Shown: positions 25,327 through 38,127 of the stretch, in pieces | Layout of the letters: each line of letters starts with the position of its first letter | Position numbering within the stretch: position 1 is the first letter of the stretch | Origin: Trichococcus sp. K1Tr | Lineage (GTDB): Bacteria > Bacillota > Bacilli > Lactobacillales > Aerococcaceae | DNA: 64,000 nucleotides | Assembly: GCF_028309625.1 (NCBI RefSeq) | Contig: NZ_JAQMHR010000002.1 | Coordinates: forward strand, 545,660 to 609,659 | Reading direction: 5' to 3' | Program-made: the position numbers and the translations under genes | The notes under the pieces: generated by a model | What the model saw: only the letters and a program-made list of their open reading frames with translations | Told to the model about the DNA's origin: nothing | Databases searched by the model: none

Positions 25327-26217
25327 TTACTTTTCCAAAAACGCAGGGCGTCTATCATATCTTTCCGGCAATTGAGATAAGGCGAAGACACCGACACCAC
25401 CGATACCGAGATGAACGCCCAGAACCGCGCTTACCCTTAATATGACAAAGGAAGCTTCCGGCAAGGCCTCGCTCAGCATTGCTTTGAGCGTTTGTGCGAT
25501 TTCTGGATCGCCCACATGGCTGATGACAACGAGTTGATCTTGATAGGGACCGATATGGTCGACCGTTTTTTTGATGATACGTTTGTAGACACGGTTATGT
25601 CCGCGCAGGAGTTGGTCCATCACGATTTTGCCGGCCTTAACGGTCAACAAAGGCTTGATGTTCAGATTGTCACCGATGACGCTTGTTACTTTATTGATGC
25701 GGCCACCTTTCTGGAGCCAGTCCAGATTGGCGATTGTGAAGGAATAGGAAGTATACGCAACGATTTCTTGGATGGTTTGTGCAACTTCATCATGGGGATA
25801 GCCATTATCCAACAAGTTCAGGGCTTGGATGGCAGCCAAGCTAGCACCGCCGCAACCGCCTTGCGAGTCGATCAAGGTTAGCTTCATCTCCGGGAATTTT
25901 TCCCGGTACATCTCAAATACTTGGTGGGCTACCGCATGTGTTCCAGACATTGCGCTTGAGAAAGACAAATAAATCAGATCTTCGTTGGCTTTACGGTTGC
26001 GGTCCAATATTTCCAACAGGCTGGCGATGTCAATCTGTGAAGTCTGTGGCATCTCTCCTTTGCGCATCACTTCGTAGACACGTTCCAAATCGATTTCGAT
26101 GCCGTCCTTGTAGCTTTCGCCATCGATGATGATGTTTAACGGCAGGTACTCCAGTTTTGGATGCTTGCGCATCGCTTCGTTTAGGTCACATGTTGAATCA
26201 ATTATTAATCTCGTCAA
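25327..26217 (-). CDS. DegV-family fatty-acid-binding protein
   Basis: A 296-residue DegV protein beginning MTRLIIDSTCDL, with the fatty-acid-site segments TSQIDIASLL and LSFSSAMSGTHAVA. DegV/FakB proteins bind a fatty acid and present it to the kinase FakA for incorporation into phospholipid. The sequence is full length. It sits 28 bp upstream of the Nudix gene on the same strand. Which fatty acid it prefers cannot be told from the sequence. Confidence 0.93.
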   Translation of the reverse strand: MTRLIIDSTCDLNEAMRKHPKLEYLPLNIIIDGESYKDGIEIDLERVYEVMRKGEMPQTSQIDIASLLEILDRNRKANEDLIYLSFSSAMSGTHAVAHQVFEMYREKFPEMKLTLIDSQGGCGGASLAAIQALNLLDNGYPHDEVAQTIQEIVAYTSYSFTIANLDWLQKGGRINKVTSVIGDNLNIKPLLTVKAGKIVMDQLLRGHNRVYKRIIKKTVDHIGPYQDQLVVISHVGDPEIAQTLKAMLSEALPEASFVILRVSAVLGVHLGIGGVGVFALSQLPERYDRRPAFLEK

Positions 26218-26301
26218 AATCTCACTCCTTATTTTTCAGCAATAACTACCTGATCTGATTTGAGGCGCAACCGATACGCGTTGCGCTTAGATGAACAGTG
26301 G

Positions 26302-26392
26302 GGCCGCCGTTTTCGTGCTTGATCAGGAGAACGTTTCGGTTGCCGTTATTGCTGGAAAGAACAATAGCTCCGCATGATTTTTCTGATTTCAT
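26302..26392 (-). pseudogene. Truncated duplicate of the Nudix gene 5' end
   Basis: Reading the minus strand from the ATG at 26392 gives MKSEKSCGAIVLSSNNGNR and about 12 more residues nearly identical to the start of the Nudix gene at 25298, after which the similarity stops. About 30 bases upstream of the ATG also match. It is a fragment without the Nudix box and is not expected to be functional. Together with the intact copy it flanks degV. Confidence 0.8.
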
Positions 26393-26586
26393 TGCTTATG
26401 CTCCATTCATCTGTTTCATTTACTACAGTATAACAAAAAATCAGACTACATCGCACCCGTATCTGACAATGATTTACAAACCATAATTCGTCATTTTCAA
26501 TACAAATACCCAGAAAATATCCGTAACGTTCGCTTTTAACCCCGATTAAGCCCGAAGATGTGAAGATTCTCATAATGAAAGCCCTT

Positions 26587-26692
26587 ATAATTCGGTATTT
26601 ACACTTTACAATTGTATGTGATATCGATATAATTTTATTTGTCGTTAATAAACGAATTATATTTTGTTTTGCAATCATTAATGTTCGTTATC
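26587..26692 (+). promoter_or_regulatory. Possible PurR boxes before the purine permease
   Basis: Three sequences resemble the Firmicute PurBox AWWWCCGAACWWT: 26587-26599 on the minus strand (12 of 13), 26648-26660 on the plus strand (11 of 13), and 26680-26692 on the minus strand (11 of 13). This fits the purine-transport role, but AT-rich DNA makes chance matches likely. No purine riboswitch core was found. Confidence 0.3.
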
Positions 26693-26704
26693 AGGAGGAG
26701 AAGC

Positions 26705-28018
26705 ATGGAAGAGAAAGTACATACAGGCCTGACTTACGGTGTGGAAGATAAACCGGATTTAGGCACGACAATCGTTTTAGGATTTCAGAACGTCATCACC
26801 GCTTTCGGTGGTTTAGTGGCAGTACCGCTTATCATTGCCGGGATCGCAGGTTTCGGGGTTGAGGATACTGCTTATATGGTCAGCGCGGCGCTTTTGGCTT
26901 CGGGCATCGTTTCAATCATTCAATCAAAAGGTTTTGGTCCGAAATGGTTCCGCGTCGGTGCAGGCTTGCCGACAATCATGGGAACTGACTTTGCTTTTGT
27001 GGCGCCAGCTGCTGCCGTCATCGGTGCGGGCGGCATCACTGCCTATCTTGGCGGAACGATGCTGGGTGCTTTGTTGGAAATTATTTTGAGTTATTTCGTA
27101 AAACCGTTGTTGAAATTTTTCCCGCCGGTAGTGACTGGATCAGTTATCTCTTTGATGGGGATGACGCTGATGTCCGTTGCGATGGGCTGGGCAGGCGGCG
27201 GTTTCGGATCTGAGGATTTCGGTAATCCGGTGAATATCGGTATCGCAGTTCTCGTATTCCTTATCATCGCTTTGATCAACCATTACGGACCAAGCAAAAT
27301 CGCGCCAGCTGCTGTATTGATCGGTGCCGCAATTGGTTATGTCGTCTGCATTCCGTTGGGGATGGTCGACTTCGGCCAAGTCGTTGCCGCTGAATGGTTT
27401 GCCTTACCACAGTTCTTCAAATTCGGAGTTCCTGATTTTAAACTTGAATACGCGATTCCTTTTGTATCCGGCTATCTGGTAACAGTCATTGAAACAGTTG
27501 GTGTTATGCAGACTTTAGGCGCCGTTACCGAAACGAAACTGACGGATGAAAGAATCGCTGCCGGTGTCCGTGCGGATGGTTTCGGCTCGTTCATCGCGCC
27601 TTTCATCGGTTCCGGTCCTGCCGCAACATTCAGCCAAAATGCTGGATTGATTCCGTTGACCCGCAATGCTTCCCGTAAAGTAGCCATCATGGGCGGTATC
27701 ATCATGATCGTGATGAGCCTGTTCCCTAAATTTGCTACTTTGATCTCCATCATGCCGCAACCTGTTTTGGGTGGTGCCGGCATCTTGATGTTCGGTACGG
27801 TTGCCGCTGCCGGTGTGCAATCACTGTCACGCGTTGAATTCAACAACCGCAACATGATCATCGTCGCTTCTGCATTGGGTGTCGGTCTGGGTGTTTCCTT
27901 TGTTCCGGATACAGTAGCGCAATTGCCGGGTATCTTGAGCGGATTGTTCTCATCCGGTATCTCCGCAGGAACAATCGTCGCGTTGGTACTGAACATCATT
28001 TTGAAAGAAAAAGCCTGA
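26705..28018 (+). CDS. NCS2-family purine/xanthine permease
   Basis: A 437-residue membrane transporter with 12-14 hydrophobic segments. It carries the NCS2/NAT signature QNAGLIPLTR, where the Gln-Asn-x-Gly pattern and the following Thr-Arg are typical of xanthine/uric-acid-type members, and the paired VIETVG motif on an earlier helix. It would import a purine base with a cation. The start at 26705 follows GGAGGAGAA; an in-frame ATG 66 bases earlier lacks a ribosome binding site. A guanine deaminase, which makes xanthine, is encoded 700 bp further on, so the two may share a purine salvage role. Confidence 0.92.
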   Translation: MEEKVHTGLTYGVEDKPDLGTTIVLGFQNVITAFGGLVAVPLIIAGIAGFGVEDTAYMVSAALLASGIVSIIQSKGFGPKWFRVGAGLPTIMGTDFAFVAPAAAVIGAGGITAYLGGTMLGALLEIILSYFVKPLLKFFPPVVTGSVISLMGMTLMSVAMGWAGGGFGSEDFGNPVNIGIAVLVFLIIALINHYGPSKIAPAAVLIGAAIGYVVCIPLGMVDFGQVVAAEWFALPQFFKFGVPDFKLEYAIPFVSGYLVTVIETVGVMQTLGAVTETKLTDERIAAGVRADGFGSFIAPFIGSGPAATFSQNAGLIPLTRNASRKVAIMGGIIMIVMSLFPKFATLISIMPQPVLGGAGILMFGTVAAAGVQSLSRVEFNNRNMIIVASALGVGLGVSFVPDTVAQLPGILSGLFSSGISAGTIVALVLNIILKEKA

Positions 28019-28047
28019 ACATACGCTGCTTGAGCAGCTTGAATGAA

Positions 28048-28093
28048 AAGAAACACGCAAGCATCCGCTGGGCTGCTTGCGTGTTTCTTTTTG
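28048..28093 (+). terminator. Terminator after the purine permease
   Basis: A 14-bp stem GAAACACGCAAGCA / TGCTTGCGTGTTTC followed by TTTTT. Confidence 0.85.
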
Positions 28094-28095
28094 AG

Positions 28096-28138
28096 TAAAT
28101 GAAAGCATATTGTCAAAAACCGATATGCTTTCATTTAA
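28096..28138 (-). terminator. Terminator of the VOC gene
   Basis: AAATGAAAGCATAT (28097-28110) pairs with ATATGCTTTCATTT (28123-28136). It lies just after the VOC stop on the minus strand. Confidence 0.6.
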
Positions 28139-28151
28139 AATATTCGAAAAA

Positions 28152-28532
28152 TTATTTTGCGCGCTTTACTTCAATTCGATAGCCATCAGGGTCCGTCACA
28201 AAGAAATAAGTCGGTGTGCCGCCTGAAAGTCCTTTTAACTCACCTGTTTCGTAAGCAGAAGCTTTACAAACTTCATGCATTTTTTCTAAGTCACTGACAG
28301 TTACACCTAAATGACTGAAGCCATTTCCTAAATTGTATGGCTCGGCATCGTAATTGTAAGTGAGTTCGATTTGTACAGAAGAACCGGGAGAATTAAGATA
28401 AATTAAATCAAACTTATCTTCAGGGAATTTTCTGTGGCTGGCAACTTCAAAATCAAATAGCTTCGTATAGAAGTTTAAAGTGGCATCAATATCTCTGACA
28501 CGCAGGCAAATCTCAACGAGTTTTTGGTCCAT
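28152..28532 (-). CDS. VOC (glyoxalase/dioxygenase) family protein
   Basis: A 126-residue protein with two beta-alpha-beta-beta-beta modules: EICLRVRDIDATLNFYTKLFDFEV and FSHLGVTVSDLEKMHEV, ending TYFFVTDPDGYRIEVKR. Candidate metal ligands are the Glu in VEICLRV, His in FSHLGV and Glu in YRIEVK, as in glyoxalase I, though Glu replaces the first His. It may be a lactoylglutathione-lyase-like or thiol-conjugate enzyme; the substrate is not inferable. The start with GGAGGAT upstream is at 28532. Confidence 0.88.
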   Translation of the reverse strand: MDQKLVEICLRVRDIDATLNFYTKLFDFEVASHRKFPEDKFDLIYLNSPGSSVQIELTYNYDAEPYNLGNGFSHLGVTVSDLEKMHEVCKASAYETGELKGLSGGTPTYFFVTDPDGYRIEVKRAK

Positions 28533-28689
28533 AATATCATCCTCCAATAGTTTCTTAATATAATTCTAACATGAATAGATCATATAGGCATTTTATTCAC
28601 CTCCATGTTATCTTCTATATTGCTTTCTAATATATCAATAGGCAAAAGCACAGAGTTTAATCTGTTAATGCGAGCATTCATTGACAAAA

Positions 28690-30060
28690 TTACAACCTTT
28701 TATGCACGCATTCGCCTTGGACCCAAACCTCGCGGATGTTTTCCGGACGGCTCAAGAAAAGGATTTTGTGAAGCAGGTTTTCAATGGAAATCCCTTCCTC
28801 AAAAATCTGCAGCTTGGCGTGAGGCGCGTTGACGTCGATCACTTGGACATCCCAGACGTAATTTTCCTCCAAGCGTCCGATCGGCAGGCTCAGGCTCTGT
28901 CCTCCGCCGGCAGTCGCATAGTAAAATGCCTCGTTGGCGGAAATCCGCGAATGCGGCAGGCCGCGTTCCGCAGCGGGTAACGACGGATCGACGCCTTCCT
29001 CCAGCATTCTCGATGAGATGACAGCCTGACGGATGTTGTCGAAAAGGCTGGGGGAGAAGCCTCCGGAGATGTCCGTGCCCAAGCCGATGTCTATCCCTTT
29101 CCGAGTGAAACGGGCAGCGGGAAGAACACCGTTTGAGAAGCAGACATTTGAAATCGGACAATGGGCGATTGCTGTGCCGGTTTCGGCAAACAAATCGGCA
29201 TCTGCATCCGAAAGGAAGACGGCATGAGCCATGACCGCTTTTTCCTGCAGAAGGCCCATCTCATGGAGTGCAAACGTATCGCTCTTGTGCATCCGATCGA
29301 GGACATAGTTGTGCTCCCAATCGCTTTCGCTGCAATGCGATTGGATGTGCGTGCCGTATTTTTTCGCTAACTCGCCCAGGCCCGCCAGTGCTTCGTCCGT
29401 ACAGCTCGGGATGAAGCGGGGAGTCACGACCGGGTACACGCCTTGTTTGGTCGTCTTGTCCAATTTCTGGACCAACTGGATGAAACTTTCCGTGTCCGCC
29501 AAAGCGGCTTCCGTGCTTTCATCCCGGTAATACGCTGGATTCTCTTCCTTGTCGTCCATGACCACTTTCCCGACCAGTCCGCGTTGGCCTTTTTCGGCGC
29601 AGATTTGGGCCAACAGATAGCTGGCTTCCTTGTGTACGGTCGCGAAATAGAGCGCAGTCGTCGTTCCATTAGCCAACAATGTAGCGACAAGATCCTGGTA
29701 GACTTTGCGGGCAAAATCCAGATCGGAGAATTTCGATTCCAGCGGGAAGGTATAGGTTTCCAGCCAATCATGCAAAGGGATGTCCATGGCGGTGCCGGCC
29801 TGAGCCCATTGCGGTGCATGGATGTGCAGATCGATGAACCCCGGCAGGAAATACTGTCCGTCAGCAAGCTCGCGGAATTTTTCGGTCCCGCCGTAGGCAG
29901 CCAAAATCGTTCCGTAATCAGAATCCTGTGGCTTCAGGATGCGCCGGATCACGCCTTCCTCATCCAGACAAAACAGACAATCCTCCAATGCACTCACTTC
30001 CTGCGGCGACCTGCTGGTGAAGGCCGTTCCCCGAAACACCTTGTCAAATATGCGATCCAT
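28690..30060 (-). CDS. guaD: Guanine deaminase (amidohydrolase family)
   Basis: A 456-residue metal-dependent amidohydrolase. The zinc-site motif is DLHIHAPQ near residue 96; further ligands are in HSHCSESDWEH-type segments (IQSHCSESDWEHNYV), MAHAVFLSD and the catalytic Asp in GLGTDISGG. The HAPQ form after HIH and the SHCSES segment are characteristic of guanine deaminase, which converts guanine to xanthine and ammonia. Length fits the family. It is monocistronic, divergent from the pentapeptide-repeat gene, and near the purine permease. Confidence 0.92.
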   Translation of the reverse strand: MDRIFDKVFRGTAFTSRSPQEVSALEDCLFCLDEEGVIRRILKPQDSDYGTILAAYGGTEKFRELADGQYFLPGFIDLHIHAPQWAQAGTAMDIPLHDWLETYTFPLESKFSDLDFARKVYQDLVATLLANGTTTALYFATVHKEASYLLAQICAEKGQRGLVGKVVMDDKEENPAYYRDESTEAALADTESFIQLVQKLDKTTKQGVYPVVTPRFIPSCTDEALAGLGELAKKYGTHIQSHCSESDWEHNYVLDRMHKSDTFALHEMGLLQEKAVMAHAVFLSDADADLFAETGTAIAHCPISNVCFSNGVLPAARFTRKGIDIGLGTDISGGFSPSLFDNIRQAVISSRMLEEGVDPSLPAAERGLPHSRISANEAFYYATAGGGQSLSLPIGRLEENYVWDVQVIDVNAPHAKLQIFEEGISIENLLHKILFLSRPENIREVWVQGECVHKRL

Positions 30061-30200
30061 CCTAATTCCCCCTTAGCTTGCTTCTTTACCTTCATTATAG
30101 CACTGTAGATGAAAGAGCAGATCGCGAAAGCAATGATATCTAAGCGACGATTATTCAGGTATACTTAGAGTAAGAGAACTTTTTGGAAGGAATGAAGCAA

Positions 30201-30842
30201 GTGCCCGTAAAGATCATGGAACCCGCAATACCAAAGGATTTGCCTGATATAAATTTTGCCGACTGTTTCGATCCGGATGAACCATACATTGAGCATGCCC
30301 ACTTCAAAGACACTGCCATCGACCTTGGCGACAGACGGGGAGTGGAGTTCACCGAAGTCAGATTCCAGAACGTGACTTTCAGCGAAGCGACAGTGCCGCA
30401 ATTGTACTTGCGGGATGTCATCTTCGAGAGCTGCGATTTCGCCAATGTGCAGCTGGATGAAGTGACGATGAAGCGGGTCCGCTTCGTTAATTGCCGCCTC
30501 ATCGGTACCTCGATGACCGAAGGGGTCTTCGAGGACGTGCTCTTCCGGGAATGCAATCTGCAGATGGCGGCTTTGGGATTCAGCAAGCAGAAGAATGTCC
30601 GTTACGAAAACTGTCGCCTGAATGAAGCCGATTTTTATACCTGCAAACTAAAGAAAATCGATTTTTCGGAGTGCGAACTGTCCGGAATCAATTTCACGGG
30701 AACGCCTTTGAAGGCGATCGATATCAGCAGTTGCCGATTCGAGCGCATCAGCGTTACACTTGAGGATCTCAAAGGCGCAATCGTCAGCGAAGAACAGGCG
30801 CTAGCCTTTGTTGTGATGCTCGGGTTGGTCATCAAAAAGTAA
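30201..30842 (+). CDS. Pentapeptide-repeat protein
   Basis: About 213 residues. From residue 50 it is built of A(D/N)LXX-like repeats such as FQNVTFSEATVPQLYLRDVI and FRECNLQMAALGF, which form a right-handed quadrilateral beta-helix. Cysteines recur in the repeats (ESCDF, NCRL, ECNL). The start is uncertain: GTG at 30201 is nine bases from AAGGA, while an ATG at 30192 is too close to it. Some such proteins (Qnr, MfpA) mimic DNA and protect gyrase; nothing here shows that function. A C-terminal helix may allow dimer formation. Confidence 0.82.
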   Translation: MPVKIMEPAIPKDLPDINFADCFDPDEPYIEHAHFKDTAIDLGDRRGVEFTEVRFQNVTFSEATVPQLYLRDVIFESCDFANVQLDEVTMKRVRFVNCRLIGTSMTEGVFEDVLFRECNLQMAALGFSKQKNVRYENCRLNEADFYTCKLKKIDFSECELSGINFTGTPLKAIDISSCRFERISVTLEDLKGAIVSEEQALAFVVMLGLVIKK

Positions 30843-30873
30843 AAAATGTGAAGGATAGAATAAGGAGGACGAA

Positions 30874-31530
30874 ATGGAGAAAAAAGTTTTGGCAAGTGAA
30901 CTTGCTTTGGCGATGGGCGTGATGTGCAACGCCATTGCCGTGTCGTTGATGATTAAGAGTGAATTAGGGGTGTCGACGATTTCATCCGTGCCGGTGGTGT
31001 TGAACGAAATGTTTGCGCACGTGACAATCGGCAGCTGGAACTTTCTCTTCCAAGTGGTCCTTGTGGTGGTGATGGCTCTGATCACGCGGAAATTTTTGGG
31101 TTATGTTTTTTCAATTGCATTGGCTTTGCTTTTCGGCTACCTGCTGGATTTCTTTGAATTGCTTTTTTCGGGCATCGTCGCAAACATGCCGCTGCGAATC
31201 GTGTTCTTTTTCACCGGATTTTTCATGTTGTCGCTCGGGATCAGTCTGATGCTGAATTGCCACTTGCCGGCTCTTCCATTCGATTTGTTCGTACGTGAGA
31301 TGTCCGAGCATTTTGGGCTCACCGTGAAACAGATGAAGACGGGATTCGATGCCGTCTGCGTCGGGTTGAGCGTTGTCTTCTCGTTGTTGTTTCTGGAAGG
31401 AATCGCTGGAGTCGGGCTCGGGACCATATTCGCCATGCTGTTCACCGGTACGGTGACGCAGGATTTCGCGAACCGATTGAACAGCCGCTTCGTTTTCCAG
31501 AAAATGATGACAACCAAAGAACGGGCTTAA
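30874..31530 (+). CDS. YczE/YitT-like integral membrane protein (DUF6198)
   Basis: A 218-residue protein with five to six hydrophobic segments, beginning ELALAMGVMCNAIAVSLMIKSELGVS. This pattern, with a conserved small-residue N-terminal helix and a PFDLFVREMS segment, matches YczE-like proteins of Firmicutes, whose function is unknown. It has a strong AAGGAGG site 32 bp after the pentapeptide-repeat gene and may be co-transcribed with it. A strong terminator follows. Confidence 0.85.
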   Translation: MEKKVLASELALAMGVMCNAIAVSLMIKSELGVSTISSVPVVLNEMFAHVTIGSWNFLFQVVLVVVMALITRKFLGYVFSIALALLFGYLLDFFELLFSGIVANMPLRIVFFFTGFFMLSLGISLMLNCHLPALPFDLFVREMSEHFGLTVKQMKTGFDAVCVGLSVVFSLLFLEGIAGVGLGTIFAMLFTGTVTQDFANRLNSRFVFQKMMTTKERA

Positions 31531-31534
31531 TGCA

Positions 31535-31565
31535 GTGGCTGCCTCCTAGCGAGGCAGCCACTTTT
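31535..31565 (+). terminator. Terminator after the YczE-like gene
   Basis: An 11-bp stem GTGGCTGCCTC / GAGGCAGCCAC followed by TTTT. Confidence 0.85.
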
Positions 31566-31740
31566 GTCATCAGAAGTCAGAATGTCGGGCAAAAACATGA
31601 ATAAACGCAAAGAATCCATCTTTGTACCGCAGAATGCTGCTCCGCAACACACTAGTCATAAAGCGAATAACATCTGTTTTCAAAAAAATGCTGTTCCACC
31701 AACATGCTAAATGAAAATGAGATTTTTTTAAGGAAAGGGC

Positions 31741-31769
31741 TTGCATCTTTTTGTTGGAAGTGCTAACAT
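31741..31769 (+). promoter_or_regulatory. licT promoter with overlapping cre site
   Basis: TTGCAT (31741-31746), 17 bp, TAACAT (31764-31769). A catabolite-responsive element (31754-31769, TTGGAAGTGCTAACAT) matches the consensus WTGNNARCGNWWWCAW with one mismatch and covers the -10 box, so CcpA should repress the beta-glucoside operon when glucose is available. Confidence 0.75.
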
Positions 31770-31779
31770 GTTGTTCATA

Positions 31780-31860
31780 GGATTGTTACTGGTTGTGCAG
31801 GCAAAACCTAAATTGATACGAGATGATGTGCACATCATTTGGTGTTAGTTTAGGTTTTTT
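31780..31860 (+). promoter_or_regulatory. RAT antiterminator and terminator 1, before licT
   Basis: The ribonucleic antiterminator (31780-31809, GGATTGTTACTGG... GCAGGCAAAACCT) overlaps the 5' arm of a terminator: AACCTAAA (31805-31812) pairs with TTTAGGTT (31849-31856), followed by T8. Active LicT stabilises the RAT hairpin and prevents termination. It places licT under its own control. Confidence 0.92.
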
Positions 31861-31888
31861 TTAATGGAAGGGGGAATGGGGATAATCG

Positions 31889-32728
31889 ATGAAGATTGAA
31901 AAAGTCTACAATAACAACGTGGTCTTGGCGAAATCTGAAGACTCATCCGAAGTCATTGTGATGGGAAAAGGGCTCGGTTTCCAGAAAAAGCCAGGTGACT
32001 CTTTCGACAAGTCTTTGATCGAGAAGACCTTCGTCATTCAGGAAAATGATTCAGCTGATCAATTAAAGGCCATTTATCAAGATTTACCGCAAGAAGAATC
32101 AGATGCCATTTTTAAGATCATCCAAGAGGCCGAGACAAGGCTGAATCATATCTTCCAAGCAAACGTCTACCTGACGCTTGCTGACCATATCCATTACGCC
32201 ATCCAGCGGACAAAGGAAGGGATTGTTTTGACCAATCCTTTGGCCTTCGAAGTGAAGAAGTTTTATCGAAGGGAATACGAGCTCGGCAAAATTGGGCTTG
32301 AACTCATCGCGGAACATACAGGTGTCATGATGGCACCTGACGAAGCGACATCCATCGCTCTTCATTTCGTGAATGCGCAGAAGGAAGGGCAATTGATCGA
32401 AGAGACAATGAAAGTGACCCGGATCGTTCAGGACATCCTGAACATCGTCCGCTTGCATTTCGGAGTCGCCTTCGATGAAGAATCGATTTCCTATAATCGT
32501 TTCTACACCCATCTGCAGTATTTTGCGCAGCGGGTCGTCATGGGAGAAGTTTTCCAGACGGCTCCGGACACCTTCTTGGTGGAGCAAGTGAAGGCAAACT
32601 ATCCGGCTGCCTATACGTGTGCCAACAAAATATCGACATATGTCGGAGCTGCCCACCATTTCCAAGTTGGGACCGACGAACTTGTTTACCTCACGATCCA
32701 TATCCATCGGGTCGTGCAGCAAAAGTGA
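31889..32728 (+). CDS. licT: BglG/LicT-family transcriptional antiterminator
   Basis: A 279-residue antiterminator. The N-terminal CAT RNA-binding domain (MKIEKVYNNNVVLAKSEDSSEVIVMGKGLGF) is followed by PRD1 (about 65-170, LADHIHYAI) and PRD2 (about 170-279, with YFAQRVV and LTIHIHRV), whose histidines are phosphorylated by the PTS. Unphosphorylated or HPr-activated LicT binds RAT sequences and lets transcription pass the terminators at 31,850 and 32,820. It is first in the beta-glucoside operon. Full length and intact. Confidence 0.96.
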   Translation: MKIEKVYNNNVVLAKSEDSSEVIVMGKGLGFQKKPGDSFDKSLIEKTFVIQENDSADQLKAIYQDLPQEESDAIFKIIQEAETRLNHIFQANVYLTLADHIHYAIQRTKEGIVLTNPLAFEVKKFYRREYELGKIGLELIAEHTGVMMAPDEATSIALHFVNAQKEGQLIEETMKVTRIVQDILNIVRLHFGVAFDEESISYNRFYTHLQYFAQRVVMGEVFQTAPDTFLVEQVKANYPAAYTCANKISTYVGAAHHFQVGTDELVYLTIHIHRVVQQK

Positions 32729-32749
32729 ATACCTAAAATGCTCTCAAGA

Positions 32750-32830
32750 GGATTGTTACTGGTAAAGCAGGCAAAACCTAAGTAGACAGCAGCGGAAGAA
32801 ATTCCCATGCTCTCTATTTAGGTTTTTTTT
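32750..32830 (+). promoter_or_regulatory. RAT antiterminator and terminator 2, before the PTS gene
   Basis: A second RAT (32750-32779) nearly identical to the first overlaps a terminator formed by AACCTAA (32775-32781) and TTAGGTT (32818-32824) plus a T-run. It gives LicT independent control of PTS and glucosidase expression. Confidence 0.92.
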
Positions 32831-32834
32831 ATAA

Positions 32835-34802
<1,968 letters not shown>

Positions 34803-34862
34803 ACATAAGATATCCGTGAAATCGGAATCAATCACAAATATTTGTAATGAATGAAGCCCATG

Positions 34863-34976
34863 TATTCGGGAAATCGTTCTCAAGCGTAAGCAATATTCCC
34901 GGATAAAAACCAGATATCCGGGAAAAAAACCTAGACCGCAAGTCCGATTCCCGAATAATAACCAGATATTCGGGAA
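34863..34976. repeat. 52-bp-period palindromic repeats between PTS gene and first glucosidase
   Basis: Two palindromes of 29 bp, TTCCCGGATA...TATCCGGGAA (34896-34924) and TTCCCGAATA...TATTCGGGAA (34948-34976), share the loop AAAACCAGA or TAACCAGA. A right half-unit (TATTCGGGAA) lies at 34863-34872. The right arms are exactly 52 bp apart. The family differs from the CTCCGG palindromes elsewhere in the window. Confidence 0.7.
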
Positions 34977-35048
34977 TTTGGTTTGTGGTCTCAGGCGCCC
35001 GAACCCATTTGGGATGAGTTTTCATAATTCGGGGCTGTCCCGCAATGA

Positions 35049-37939
<2,891 letters not shown>

Positions 37940-37965
37940 TTAGAATAACACTACAACAAAATACA

Positions 37966-38008
37966 GTAAAACGCTCGAATGTCACGCTATGGCATCAGAG
38001 CGTTTTGC
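37966..38008 (+). terminator. Terminator of the beta-glucoside operon
   Basis: AAAACGCTC (37968-37976) pairs with GAGCGTTTT (37998-38006); an outer ACTACAA/TTGTAGT stem surrounds it. Confidence 0.75.
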
Positions 38009-38028
38009 TGCATTTGTAGTATATATTC

Positions 38029-38069
38029 ATGACAAATTTATTATCGCATAATAATGTAAACGCATTCCG
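38029..38069 (+). promoter_or_regulatory. Promoter and cre-like site before the DUF1593 gene
   Basis: ATGACA (38029-38034), 17 bp, TAATGT (38052-38057). A cre-like sequence, ATGTAAACGCATTCC (38054-38068), with mismatches only at its end, overlaps the -10 box, which suggests CcpA control. Confidence 0.5.
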
Positions 38070-38127
38070 AAAGATGGTGGGCGTTGGCCTAAGAAAATAT
38101 CAGTCAACTACTAGGAGGAGTAATTAG

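Noticed and set aside
26587-26704. A purine riboswitch before the NCS2 permease
   Set aside because: The conserved junction and loop bases of the purine aptamer could not be found; PurBox-like sites are a better, though weak, explanation.
30801-31085. A minus-strand ORF opposite the YczE-like gene
   Set aside because: It overlaps a well-supported membrane protein gene with an AAGGAGG start and shows no domain.
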